The position numbers and the translations under genes are program-made. Positions 50,982 through 59,859 of a stretch of 64,000 nt of DNA are shown here, in pieces (the first letter of the stretch is position 1; every line of letters begins with the position of its first letter). The DNA is taken from the NCBI RefSeq assembly GCF_947500075.1, contig NZ_CANMQS010000008.1:1-64000 (forward strand), in the 5' to 3' direction. The stretch comes from an uncultured Sulfitobacter sp. Lineage in GTDB: Bacteria > Pseudomonadota > Alphaproteobacteria > Rhodobacterales > Rhodobacteraceae. Below the pieces are notes generated by a model. The model had not been told where the DNA came from and did not search any database. It worked only from the letters and a program-made list of their open reading frames with translations.

Positions 50982-51989
50982 ATGACCCTCAGATTGGGCA
51001 TCAACGGATTTGGCCGCATCGGACGCATGGTCGTTCGGGCACTGGTGGAACGCAACCTGCAAGGGGTTGAGATCGTCGCGATCAATGACCTCGCCACGCC
51101 AGAGACGATGGCCCATATGCTGGCGTTCGACAGTGTCCACGGACGTTTTGCGGCCCCCGTCACGGTGGAGGGCAGCACCCTTGATGTCGGGCGTGGCCCG
51201 ATCCGGCTCAGCGCAACGCAGGATCCCGCGAAACTGGCATGGGACGATGTGGACATCGCGCTGGAATGCACCGGGCATTTCACCAGGCCCACCGATGCCG
51301 CCCAGCACCTCGAAAACGGATCGGGCAAGGTTCTGATCTCCGGCCCCGGCAAAGGGGACGTGAAAACAATTGTCTACGGGGTGAACCACAGGTTGATCAC
51401 ACCTGCGGATACCGTGATCAGCAACGCCTCCTGCACCACCAATTGTCTGGCCCCAGTGGCGCATGTCCTGCATGAAAACTTCGGGATCAAGCGCGGGCAT
51501 ATGACCACCGTGCACAGCTACACCGGCACCCAGCCGACCCATGATCGCGCGCAAGACGACCTCTACCGCGCGCGGGCGGCGGCTTTGTCGATGGTGCCAA
51601 CCTCCACCAGTGCGGCCAGCGCGCTCGATAAGGTACTCCCGCATCTGGAAGGGGTGATCACCAGCACCTCGATCCGGGTGCCTGCGCCCAATGTGTCCTG
51701 CATTGATCTGGTGGTGGAAACGGCAAAAGACGCGACGGAAGACGAAGTGAACGCCGCAATGGCCCGCGCCGCTGCCGGGCCGCTGAACGGCGTGCTGCAA
51801 GTGATCGACCGCCCCCTGGTGTCAACAGACCTGAACCACGATCCCCACAGCGCGAGCCTTGCGCTGGACCAGACGGCGGTTCAGCAGGGCAACCTGATCC
51901 GCGTGCTGGCGTGGTATGACAATGAATGGGGGTTTGCGAACCGCATGCTGGATACGGCGCAGGTCATGGCAGGGGCGGACAGCGGGTGA
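50982..51989 (+). CDS. gap: Glyceraldehyde-3-phosphate dehydrogenase, GapA-like (paralogue 2)
   Basis: A 335-residue second GAPDH. It keeps the NAD-selecting Asp (AINDLATPETMAHMLAFDS) and the catalytic Cys (NASCTTNCLAP), so it is probably the glycolytic, NAD-dependent form. HSYTGTQPTHDRAQDDLYRARA matches paralogue 1. ATG 50982 has AGGTGGG upstream. A perfect TTTGATCAAA palindrome (50961-50970) overlaps the leader. The gene ends before a REP-like hairpin. Confidence 0.93.
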   Translation: MTLRLGINGFGRIGRMVVRALVERNLQGVEIVAINDLATPETMAHMLAFDSVHGRFAAPVTVEGSTLDVGRGPIRLSATQDPAKLAWDDVDIALECTGHFTRPTDAAQHLENGSGKVLISGPGKGDVKTIVYGVNHRLITPADTVISNASCTTNCLAPVAHVLHENFGIKRGHMTTVHSYTGTQPTHDRAQDDLYRARAAALSMVPTSTSAASALDKVLPHLEGVITSTSIRVPAPNVSCIDLVVETAKDATEDEVNAAMARAAAGPLNGVLQVIDRPLVSTDLNHDPHSASLALDQTAVQQGNLIRVLAWYDNEWGFANRMLDTAQVMAGADSG

Positions 51990-52008
51990 GGGGTCCGAGC
52001 GCCCGTAG

Positions 52009-52028
52009 GATGGGTGCTTGCACCCATC
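52009..52028. terminator. REP-like hairpin between gap2 and coaD
   Basis: GATGGGTGC pairs with GCACCCATC over a two-base centre, between convergent genes. The CCCGTAGGATGGGTGC form resembles a short palindromic repeat seen at many gene ends in other bacteria. It can serve both transcripts. Confidence 0.6.
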
Positions 52029-52049
52029 TCAGGCCTACCCCCAAATGCC

Positions 52050-52541
52050 TCAATCAAACCGCGCACGGACCTCTGTGTTGACGCGCGGTGTGACAAACTT
52101 CGACACATCACCGCCCAACCGCGCGATCTCCTTGACCAGCTTGCTGGCGATCGCCTGATGCTGTGCCTCCGCCATCAGGAACACCGTTTCAATTGAATCG
52201 TCCAGCTGGCGGTTCATCCCAACCATCTGATATTCATACTCAAAATCCGCAACGGCCCGCAGGCCACGGATGATCATATGCGCCCCCACATCATGGGCAC
52301 AGTTGATCAGCAGGTTCTCGAACGGATGGGCGACAATCTCCACCCCGGTCTGGGCGCTGAGCGCGGTACATTCATCCTCGATCATGCCGACACGCTCCTC
52401 CAGACTGAAGAGCGGGCCCTTGTCGCGGTTGATGGCAACGCCGATCACCAGCTTGTCCACCAGCCGCGTCGCGCGCCGGATGATATCCATATGTCCCAGT
52501 GTGATGGGGTCAAAGGTGCCTGGGTAAAGTCCAACGCGCAT
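52050..52541 (-). CDS. coaD: Phosphopantetheine adenylyltransferase
   Basis: A 163-residue enzyme that adenylates 4'-phosphopantetheine in coenzyme A synthesis. The nucleotidyltransferase motif YPGTFDPITLGHMDII and the RGLRAVADFEYEYQM block are present. The start MRVGLYPG has AGGA seven bases upstream; the track adds 14 codons. It is probably monocistronic with respect to the CBS gene 79 bp upstream. Confidence 0.96.
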   Translation of the reverse strand: MRVGLYPGTFDPITLGHMDIIRRATRLVDKLVIGVAINRDKGPLFSLEERVGMIEDECTALSAQTGVEIVAHPFENLLINCAHDVGAHMIIRGLRAVADFEYEYQMVGMNRQLDDSIETVFLMAEAQHQAIASKLVKEIARLGGDVSKFVTPRVNTEVRARFD

Positions 52542-52619
52542 GGGGCTGTCCTGAATCTGGTTCCGTATGTGCCGGGCAAGCAATCATGCCATGCCCCAAG
52601 GCGCAAGCAGCCAAAGGGC

Positions 52620-53054
52620 CTAGTGGCCCATGATCATGCCTTCAAGCGCGTCTTTTTCCATCGACAGCTCTGCCAGCCGCGCCTTGACCACATCCCCGAG
52701 CGAGATCAGCCCGACCAAGGCACCGTCCCTGAGCACCGGCATGTGCCGAAACCGGCCATCGGTCATCTTTTGCAACACCGCATCAGCCCGATCCTCTTCG
52801 GAACAGGTCACCAGCTTGGTCGTCATCAGCTTTTCCACCGTGTCGGTCAGGCACCCTGCCCCCCGCGCGCCCAGTTCCCGCACGATGTCGCGCTCTGACA
52901 GGATGCCATCGGGGCTCTTGCCGTCACGGGAAATAACCAGCGTCCCGATCCGTTTCTCAGACAGGATGTTGGCCGCTTCCGAGATCAACATCGTTGGTTG
53001 CGATGTATAAACCTGATCGGACGCTTTTGATTTGAGAATTTGCGACACCAGCAT
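52620..53054 (-). CDS. Two-CBS-domain protein
   Basis: A 144-residue protein made of a CBS pair (NILSEKRIGTLVISRDGK and ILSERDIVRELGARG; then RADAVLQKMTDGRFRHMPVL). CBS pairs bind adenine nucleotides and regulate partner proteins; as a stand-alone protein its partner is unknown. The start MLVSQILK has AAAGGA upstream; the track is 40 codons longer. Confidence 0.9.
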   Translation of the reverse strand: MLVSQILKSKASDQVYTSQPTMLISEAANILSEKRIGTLVISRDGKSPDGILSERDIVRELGARGAGCLTDTVEKLMTTKLVTCSEEDRADAVLQKMTDGRFRHMPVLRDGALVGLISLGDVVKARLAELSMEKDALEGMIMGH

Positions 53055-53112
53055 GGCCAGTCCTTTCTTTCCACCCCACCTTGTATCAGCGTCGGCGCAA
53101 GGGTGAGTTCTG

Positions 53113-54006
53113 TCAAGTCTTTGCTTCCAAACGCGCAACTTCAGCCCGGATCGCCGCCGACAGGATTTCTGCAAAGCGGCGCAGGCGCAGGTTCTGCTGA
53201 TCGCCCTGATGGCGGATCAAATAGAACGCCCGGCTGAGGCAGACCTCCTGCGGCAATACCCGCTGGACACCGGGAATGAAGGGCAGCGAAAAGTCATGCA
53301 CCACGCCGATCCCCGCCCCCTGCCGCAGCATCTGCGCCTGCACCGCCACTGAGTTCGAGCTGAGCGCCACGCGCCCCAGACCAAGATCCGACAGATAATC
53401 CAGTTCCCGGTCAAAGATCATGTCAGGGATGTATCCGACCAGCCGATGCCCTTCGAGGTCCTGCGTGGTGGAAATCGGTGCATGTCGGGCAAGATAGGCG
53501 TCAGATGCCGCAAGATGCAGATGATACTCCGTTATCTTCTGCACCAGCAGTTGCCCCGCCGTCGGCGCAGATACCGCAACCGCCATGTCCGCTTCGCGCC
53601 GGGACAGGTTGAACACCCGTGGCAGGGCAACGACCTGTATCTCCAGATCGGGGTGCGCCGCGCCAATCTGGGCACAGACCTGCGGCAGCAGGAAGTTGGC
53701 GCAGCCATCCGGCGCACCGATCCGGATCAAACCGCTGAGCGTATCGGACGGCGCAGCAACCCCCGACACCGCCAGCCGCATCGCCTGTTCAGCCGCTTCC
53801 GCCCGCTCCAGCAGTTGCGCACCGGCGTCGGTCAGCGCGTAGCCTTGCGGGGATTTCACAAACAAAACCGTTTCCAGCCCCGCCTCCAGCCGGGCCACCC
53901 TCCGGCTCAACGTGGCCGGATCAAGCTTGAGCACCTTGCCCGCACCCGACAGGCTTTGTTCGCGCGCGACGGCCAGAAACAGCCTCAGATCATCCCAATT
54001 CTGCAT
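53113..54006 (-). CDS. LysR-family transcriptional regulator of the mmsA region
   Basis: A 297-residue LysR-type regulator: N-terminal winged helix-turn-helix (WDDLRLFLAVAREQSLSGAG) and a C-terminal ligand domain. It diverges from mmsA across 117 bp that contain a palindrome, so it probably controls valine breakdown genes. A ligand such as a valine-derived semialdehyde is only a guess. ATG 54006 is the usual start (16 track codons removed). Confidence 0.92.
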   Translation of the reverse strand: MQNWDDLRLFLAVAREQSLSGAGKVLKLDPATLSRRVARLEAGLETVLFVKSPQGYALTDAGAQLLERAEAAEQAMRLAVSGVAAPSDTLSGLIRIGAPDGCANFLLPQVCAQIGAAHPDLEIQVVALPRVFNLSRREADMAVAVSAPTAGQLLVQKITEYHLHLAASDAYLARHAPISTTQDLEGHRLVGYIPDMIFDRELDYLSDLGLGRVALSSNSVAVQAQMLRQGAGIGVVHDFSLPFIPGVQRVLPQEVCLSRAFYLIRHQGDQQNLRLRRFAEILSAAIRAEVARLEAKT

Positions 54007-54033
54007 GGCATCCCCGTACAATACCTTTGATGC

Positions 54034-54049
54034 TTTGCAAAAATGCAAA
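54034..54049. promoter_or_regulatory. Candidate LysR operator between lysR and mmsA
   Basis: TTTGCAAAAATGCAAA is a perfect inverted repeat (TTTGCA/TGCAAA) with four bases between. It lies midway between the divergent genes, where a LysR-type protein would bind. A related TTTTTGCAAGG half-site follows at about 54083. Confidence 0.5.
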
Positions 54050-54123
54050 ACCATTTTGACTTCTTGCCCCTACCTGCGGGGTTTTTGCAAGGCTATCGTG
54101 CGCCAAATCATAGGGAGAGAGTG

Positions 54124-55623
54124 ATGCAAGAACTGACCCACTACATGAACGGCGCACACGTCAAAGGGACCTCCGGCCGCTTTGCCGATGTGATGAATCC
54201 GGCCACCGGCGAAGTGCAGGCCAAATGCCCGCTGGCTTCAGTTGACGAGGTCAAACAGGCCGTCGCCTACGCCCAGGCCGCGCAACCTGCATGGGCTGCG
54301 ACCAACCCGCAGCGCCGCGCGCGGGTGATGATGAAATTCGTCGGTCTGCTGAACGACAACATGGACAAACTGGCCGAAGCCTTGAGCCGTGAGCATGGCA
54401 AGACCCTGCCGGATGCCGCAGGCGACGTGCAGCGCGGGCTGGAAGTGGTCGAATACTGCATCGGCGCGCCCGAACTGCTGAAAGGCGACTACACCGACAG
54501 CGCAGGCCCCGGCATCGACATGTACTCCATGCGCCAGGCGCTGGGTGTCACCGCAGGCATCACGCCCTTCAACTTCCCTGCCATGATCCCGATGTGGATG
54601 TTTGCCCCCGCCATTGCCTGTGGCAACGCCTTCATCCTCAAACCAAGCGAGCGTGACCCTTCCGTGCCCCTGATGCTGGCTGAACTGATGGAAGAAGCCG
54701 GTCTGCCCCCCGGCATCCTGCAAGTCGTGAACGGCGACAAGGAAGCGGTGGATGCGATCCTCTATGATGAGGTGATCCAATCCATCGGTTTTGTCGGCTC
54801 CACCCCGATCGCCGAATACATCTACGGCACAGGCTGTGCGCAGGGCAAACGGGTCCAGTGTTTCGGCGGTGCCAAGAACCACATGATCATCATGCCCGAC
54901 GCTGATATGGCGCAGGCGGCGGATGCGCTGGTGGGTGCGGGATATGGCGCGGCAGGGGAACGCTGCATGGCGATCTCCGTTGCGGTGCCCGTGGGTGACG
55001 AGACAGCCGACCGGCTGATCAAGGAACTGGTTCCGCGCATCGAAAGCCTGAAAGTCGGCCCCTATACCTCCGGCAATGACGTGGATTACGGCCCTGTTGT
55101 AACCGCAGCGGCCAAGGCCAACATCGAACGTCTGGTGCAGACCGGGGTCGATCAGGGTGCGGAACTGGTCGTTGATGGCCGTGATTTCAAACTGCAAGGC
55201 TATGAGGACGGCTATTTCGTCGGCCCGCATCTGTTTGACCGCGCCACCAAGGACATGGACATCTACAAGCACGAGATCTTTGGCCCCGTCCTGACCTGCG
55301 TGCGCGCGCAAAGCTACGAGGAGGCGATTGGCCTTGCCATGGACCACGAATATGGCAACGGCACCGCGATCTTCACCCGTGACGGCGACGCCGCCCGTGA
55401 TTTCGCCAACCGGATCAACATCGGCATGGTCGGCATCAATGTGCCGATCCCGGTGCCGCTGGCCTATCACACCTTCGGCGGCTGGAAGAAATCCGTCTTT
55501 GGCGACCTGAACCAGCACGGGCCGGATGCGTTCAAGTTCTACACACGCACCAAGACCGTGACCGCACGCTGGCCGTCAGGCATCAAGGAAGGTGGCGAAT
55601 TCTCCATCCCTGTGATGGAGTAA
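54124..55623 (+). CDS. mmsA: CoA-acylating methylmalonate-semialdehyde dehydrogenase
   Basis: A 499-residue aldehyde dehydrogenase that turns methylmalonate semialdehyde into propionyl-CoA (last step of valine and thymine breakdown). NAD loop GFVGSTPIAEYIY, the catalytic Cys in GAAGERCMAIS, and the GWKKSVFGDLNQHGPDAF block are the family's. ATG 54124 follows GGGAGAGAG. Other valine genes (acd, hibch, mmsB) lie 1 kb downstream, after a separate VPLPA-CTERM gene. Confidence 0.95.
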   Translation: MQELTHYMNGAHVKGTSGRFADVMNPATGEVQAKCPLASVDEVKQAVAYAQAAQPAWAATNPQRRARVMMKFVGLLNDNMDKLAEALSREHGKTLPDAAGDVQRGLEVVEYCIGAPELLKGDYTDSAGPGIDMYSMRQALGVTAGITPFNFPAMIPMWMFAPAIACGNAFILKPSERDPSVPLMLAELMEEAGLPPGILQVVNGDKEAVDAILYDEVIQSIGFVGSTPIAEYIYGTGCAQGKRVQCFGGAKNHMIIMPDADMAQAADALVGAGYGAAGERCMAISVAVPVGDETADRLIKELVPRIESLKVGPYTSGNDVDYGPVVTAAAKANIERLVQTGVDQGAELVVDGRDFKLQGYEDGYFVGPHLFDRATKDMDIYKHEIFGPVLTCVRAQSYEEAIGLAMDHEYGNGTAIFTRDGDAARDFANRINIGMVGINVPIPVPLAYHTFGGWKKSVFGDLNQHGPDAFKFYTRTKTVTARWPSGIKEGGEFSIPVME

Positions 55624-55652
55624 CTGCCCACCCCGACCAGTGCGCCACACAA

Positions 55653-55684
55653 CAAAAAAGGCAGCCCTCAGGGGCTGCCTTTTC
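55653..55684. terminator. Intrinsic terminator after mmsA (bidirectional)
   Basis: AAAAGGCAGCC and GGCTGCCTTTT form a strong stem between mmsA and the convergent VPLPA-CTERM gene, flanked by A and T runs. Confidence 0.88.
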
Positions 55685-55704
55685 CGATTTCGATCATGCT
55701 GAAA

Positions 55705-56415
55705 TCAGGTGCGGCGGCGACGGGCGGCGACAAGACCACCCAGACCCGCAATCAACAGCCAACCCGCTGCGGGCAACGGCACCGCAGCCACCTGACGCGC
55801 AACACCGAAATCGTCCAACCGGTTGTTGCCCGTGGCCAGCGCGGAAAACTCGATCTTCGTGACGTTGTCAAATCCAGCGCCAAGGCCGACGCTGTAGCCA
55901 TATTGCTTGCAGATCCCGTTGTTCCGGCAATCGCTGGAGTTGCCGGGCGTTGGGGCTTCCCCTTCCACATGGATCACGGTCGCGCCGTCCTCTGAAAGGA
56001 TCTCTGCGAAGGTGCGGCCAAAGAAGAAGTCAATCGTCTGCCCTTTCACATAGGTGCCGGGACCGCCGGTAAAGGCCGTCACACTGACGTAATTGTCACC
56101 GCTGTTGCCATTGCCCTGGGACGAAAACCAGAAGCTGTCGAAATTGAACACTTCGTTCATCGTCCGTCTCAGCGTCAGCAGGACACCCTGACCGGATTCA
56201 TGCGTACAATCGCCCGCACGGCAGTTGCCGCTGCCTATGTTCAGATCTTCAAGGATATAGCCGTCCACTGTCGCGGTTGAACCCGCGGCCCTTGGATAGA
56301 CGCTTGCGCCGCCTTCGAAATCAAGCGTTGTCGGCTCCAACACTGTTGAAGCAAAAGCGGATGTAGCGGAGAGGGCAAGTGCCCCGAGGATTGCACCGAA
56401 AACAGAGTGTCTCAT
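55705..56415 (-). CDS. VPLPA-CTERM sorting-domain protein
   Basis: A 236-residue exported protein: signal peptide (MRHSVFGAILGALALSATSA), a beta-rich middle resembling carbohydrate-binding-like PEP-CTERM proteins (FNFDSFWFSSQGNGNSGDN), and the C-terminal tripartite signal VPLPAAGWLLIAGLGGLVAA plus RRRR. VPLPA-CTERM proteins are sorted by exosortase D-type enzymes in Rhodobacterales; no exosortase gene is in the window. The start is M 56415; an earlier ATG 11 codons upstream is possible. Confidence 0.85.
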   Translation of the reverse strand: MRHSVFGAILGALALSATSAFASTVLEPTTLDFEGGASVYPRAAGSTATVDGYILEDLNIGSGNCRAGDCTHESGQGVLLTLRRTMNEVFNFDSFWFSSQGNGNSGDNYVSVTAFTGGPGTYVKGQTIDFFFGRTFAEILSEDGATVIHVEGEAPTPGNSSDCRNNGICKQYGYSVGLGAGFDNVTKIEFSALATGNNRLDDFGVARQVAAVPLPAAGWLLIAGLGGLVAARRRRT

Positions 56416-56728
56416 ATTCAAAATTCCAAATTGACTTGCGTTATTCATGACAGCAGCAAACATCATGGCACAAAAATCATTCAAATTGCGATCTTTTGCC
56501 ACTTTTTTGTCATATTCGCGCATTCCGCGAAAAAGTTAACGCTATCGGCTGTGCTAATCTCCCTTAACGTGTGTCTGCGGAGAGAACTCTCCCGGAGTCG
56601 CTCTGCCGTTGCCTTACGAATCGCTCGATCCCGCGCGGCACAAACTGTGCCTATCTTGATGCAGGAACTTGCATTGGCGCGGCAATCCTGCAATTAAACA
56701 AGCGTTCAATAACTACGGGTTCGACGGC
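56416..56728. other. 313-bp divergent intergenic region
   Basis: This AT-richer stretch separates the VPLPA-CTERM gene from the valine operon. It contains an inverted repeat TTCGCG-cattc-CGCGAA at 56515-56531, which may be an operator, and no credible ORF. Promoters for both flanking genes should be here, but no clear -35/-10 pair is evident. Confidence 0.5.
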
Positions 56729-57871
56729 ATGGATTTTGCACTCAGCGAAGAACAAACCGCCATTTTCGACATGGCATATGCCTTCGGGCAGGAACACATC
56801 GCCCCCCATGCACAGACCTGGGAACGCGATGGGACGATCCCCAAGGAACTCTGGCCGCGTATCGCCGAACTTGGCTTTGGTGGCCTCTATGTTTCCGAAG
56901 ACGGGGGCGGGTCCGGCCTGACGCGGCTTGATGCGACGCTGGTGTTTGAAGCGCTGTCGATGGCCTGCCCGTCGGTTGCGGCCTTCCTGTCGATCCACAA
57001 CATGTGCGCCAAGATGCTCGACACCTTTGCCTCCGATGACATGAAAGCGCGGATCATGGGCGATGTGTTGTCAATGAACACGGTGCTGTCCTACTGCCTG
57101 ACTGAGCCCGGTTCCGGGTCCGACGCCGCCGCCCTCAAGACCCGCGCGGAACGGACAAACGAAGGCTACAGGCTCAACGGCACCAAGGCATTCATCTCCG
57201 GTGGGGGCTATTCTGACGCTTACGTTTGCATGGTGCGCACCGCGGATGAAGGGGCCGCCGGTGTTTCCACCGTCTATGTCGAAGACGGCACCAAGGGCCT
57301 TTCCTTCGGCGGTCTGGAGGATAAAATGGGCTGGCGCAGCCAACCCACGGCGCAAGTGCAGTTCGACAATTGCAACATTCCGAGCACGAATTTGATCGGT
57401 GAGGAAGGCAAAGGTTTCAAATATGCGATGATGGGGCTGGATGGCGGCCGTTTGAACATCGCCGCCTGTTCGCTGGGGGCCGCACAGACCGCGCTGACTG
57501 CTACACTGAACTACATGGGTGAACGGCAGGCCTTCGGCAAACCCATTGACCAGTTTCAGGGCCTGCAATTCCGCCTCGCCGATATGGAGATCGAGCTGCA
57601 AGCCGCCCGCACCTTCCTGCGGCAAGCGGCGTGGAAGCTCGACAACGGCGCGCCCGATGCGACGAAATTCTGCGCCATGGCAAAGAAGTTCGTGACAGAG
57701 GCGGGCAGCAAGGTTGTGGACCAATGCCTGCAACTGCACGGCGGCTACGGTTATCTGGCGGATTACGGCATCGAAAAGCTGGTCCGCGATTTGCGGGTGC
57801 ACCAGATCCTTGAAGGCACCAATGAAATCATGCGCGTGATCGTCGCCCGCGACATGCTGGCCCAGAGATGA
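56729..57871 (+). CDS. Isobutyryl-CoA dehydrogenase (acyl-CoA dehydrogenase)
   Basis: A 380-residue FAD flavoenzyme. The motifs YCLTEPGSGSDAAAL and FISGGGYSDAYVCMV and the end QILEGTNEIMRVIVARDML are close in pattern to human ACAD8 (isobutyryl-CoA dehydrogenase). Together with hibch, mmsB and mmsA genes, it fits valine breakdown. The start is ATG 56729 (MDFALSEEQ). The track start 20 codons earlier is unlikely. Overlaps the next gene by four bases. Confidence 0.9.
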   Translation: MDFALSEEQTAIFDMAYAFGQEHIAPHAQTWERDGTIPKELWPRIAELGFGGLYVSEDGGGSGLTRLDATLVFEALSMACPSVAAFLSIHNMCAKMLDTFASDDMKARIMGDVLSMNTVLSYCLTEPGSGSDAAALKTRAERTNEGYRLNGTKAFISGGGYSDAYVCMVRTADEGAAGVSTVYVEDGTKGLSFGGLEDKMGWRSQPTAQVQFDNCNIPSTNLIGEEGKGFKYAMMGLDGGRLNIAACSLGAAQTALTATLNYMGERQAFGKPIDQFQGLQFRLADMEIELQAARTFLRQAAWKLDNGAPDATKFCAMAKKFVTEAGSKVVDQCLQLHGGYGYLADYGIEKLVRDLRVHQILEGTNEIMRVIVARDMLAQR

Positions 57872-58893
57872 GCGATATCTCCATCCGCATCACGGGCCGC
57901 GCGGGGCGTATCACCCTCACCCGTGCCCACGCGCTGAACGCGATGACCTATGAGATGTGTCTGGCGATCGAGGCAGCGGTGGACGCCTGGCGGGAGGATG
58001 ACGCGGTCGCATTGGTGGTGATCGACGCGGAGGGCGACCGCGCCTTCTGCTCTGGCGGCGACATCGCGGAGTTGTATGAGACCGGTACCAACGGCGACTA
58101 TGCCTATGGGCAGAAATTCTGGGCCGATGAATACCGTTTGAACAACAAGATCTTCACCTATCCCAAGCCTGTTGTGTCCTTCCTGCAAGGGTTCACCATG
58201 GGTGGCGGTGTCGGGATCGGCTGTCACGGCAGTCACCGCATTGTGGGGGAAAGCAGCCAGATCGCCATGCCGGAATGCGGCATCGGGCTGGTGCCGGATG
58301 TCGGCGGGTCGCTTATGCTGGCGCTGGCACCGGGACGGCTGGGAGAATACCTTGGCCTGACAGGCACGCGGATGGGGCCAGATGACGCGATATTGGCGGG
58401 GTTTGCCGATACCTTTGTGCCCCAGACCGACTGGCCCGCGATGATCGATACGCTTGAATCAACAGGCGATGCAGAGACGGTCACCGGCCAGCCTGCGCCC
58501 GCGGGCGCGCTGCGCGCACAGCAGCCGGAAATCGACGCGCTCTTTGCCGGCGAAGCGCTTGGCGACATCCTCAACGATCTGCGCCATGCCAACACTGATT
58601 TTGCCAAGGACGCCCTGAAGAAACTCAGCCGCCCGTCCCCGCTGTCCATGGCCTGCACCGTTGAGATGCTGCACCGTCTGCGCGGACCTTCTCTGACGCT
58701 GGAAAAAGCGCTCGACCTGGAATACCGCTTCACCTATCGCGCAATGGAACATGCGGATTTCCTCGAAGGCATCCGCGCCGCTATCATCGACAAAGACCGC
58801 CAACCCAAATGGCGCTATGCAGATTGTGACGTGCCAGCCGTCGCTGTCGCGCAAATGCTGATGCCTTTGGGCAAGAACGCACTGAAACTCTGA
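57868..58893 (+). CDS. 3-hydroxyisobutyryl-CoA hydrolase (enoyl-CoA hydratase family)
   Basis: A 341-residue crotonase-fold protein. It matches HIBCH: CSGGDIAELYE, the oxyanion-hole GGGVGIGCHGSHRIVGES and the Glu region MPECGIGLVPDVGGS. It frees 3-hydroxyisobutyrate for MmsB. The ATG overlaps the dehydrogenase stop (ATGA). Confidence 0.9.
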   Translation: MSDISIRITGRAGRITLTRAHALNAMTYEMCLAIEAAVDAWREDDAVALVVIDAEGDRAFCSGGDIAELYETGTNGDYAYGQKFWADEYRLNNKIFTYPKPVVSFLQGFTMGGGVGIGCHGSHRIVGESSQIAMPECGIGLVPDVGGSLMLALAPGRLGEYLGLTGTRMGPDDAILAGFADTFVPQTDWPAMIDTLESTGDAETVTGQPAPAGALRAQQPEIDALFAGEALGDILNDLRHANTDFAKDALKKLSRPSPLSMACTVEMLHRLRGPSLTLEKALDLEYRFTYRAMEHADFLEGIRAAIIDKDRQPKWRYADCDVPAVAVAQMLMPLGKNALKL

Positions 58894-58903
58894 GGAGACC
58901 ACC

Positions 58904-59788
58904 ATGAGCAGCCTGAACATCGGCTTTATCGGACTGGGGAACATGGGCGCACCGATGGCGGCCAATCTGGCATCAGCTGGCCACAGCCTGCGGGGATATG
59001 ACGTCGCCGGCACGCAGGCCGACGGCGTCGCTGTCGCGGACAGTATCGCCAGCGCTGTCTCCGGCGCGGATGTGGTGATCACGATGCTGCCGAATGGCAC
59101 GATCCTGCGCGACGTTGCGGCAGAAGCGATTGGGCACATGCGCGCAGGTGCCGTGCTCATCGACTGCTCCACCGTGGATGTGGAAAGCGCGAGGAACACC
59201 GCAGAAGCCGCTGAAAAGGCGTCTCTTTTGTGGGTGGATGCCCCCGTTTCAGGCGGCATTGGCGGCGCGGCAGGCGGCACGCTGACCTTCATGGCCGGCG
59301 GATCAGAGGCCGCATTTGCCGCCGCCGCCCCGCTCTTTGACATCATGGGTCAGAAGGCCGTGCATTGCGGTGACGCCGGTGCCGGACAGGCGGCGAAGAT
59401 CTGCAACAACATGATCCTTGGCGCCACGATGATCGCCACCTGCGAAGCCTTTGCGCTTGCCGACAAGCTGGGTCTGGACCGGCAAAAGATGTTCGACGTG
59501 GTCAGCACTTCTTCGGGCTATTCATGGTCGATGAATGCCTATTGCCCTGCCCCCGGTGTCGGCCCGACCTCTCCTGCGGACAACGACTACCAGCCGGGGT
59601 TTGCAGCGGAACTGATGCTGAAGGACCTTGGCCTCAGCCAGCAAGCCGCCGCTTTGGTCAATGCAGACACGCCCATGGGGGCCGCCGCACTGGCGCTCTA
59701 CAAACAATTCGTCGAAGACGAGGACGGTCAGGGCAAGGATTTCAGCGCCATGCTGCCCCGGTTTGCCGCGCGTAGCCGCGAAGGCTGA
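58904..59788 (+). CDS. mmsB: 3-hydroxyisobutyrate dehydrogenase
   Basis: A 294-residue NAD-dependent dehydrogenase making methylmalonate semialdehyde, the MmsA substrate. Rossmann loop GFIGLGNMGAPMAANL, substrate-binding SGGIGGAAGGTLTFMAGG and catalytic Lys in GAGQAAKICNNM are intact. Ten bases separate it from the hydrolase gene (GAGGAG present). Confidence 0.95.
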   Translation: MSSLNIGFIGLGNMGAPMAANLASAGHSLRGYDVAGTQADGVAVADSIASAVSGADVVITMLPNGTILRDVAAEAIGHMRAGAVLIDCSTVDVESARNTAEAAEKASLLWVDAPVSGGIGGAAGGTLTFMAGGSEAAFAAAAPLFDIMGQKAVHCGDAGAGQAAKICNNMILGATMIATCEAFALADKLGLDRQKMFDVVSTSSGYSWSMNAYCPAPGVGPTSPADNDYQPGFAAELMLKDLGLSQQAAALVNADTPMGAAALALYKQFVEDEDGQGKDFSAMLPRFAARSREG

Positions 59789-59859
59789 GGTCGCAAACGG
59801 GCATTCCTGGCCGAAGTGCTGCCGTAAGGTGAGAGGAATCGCACCTCACGGAGGCACCC

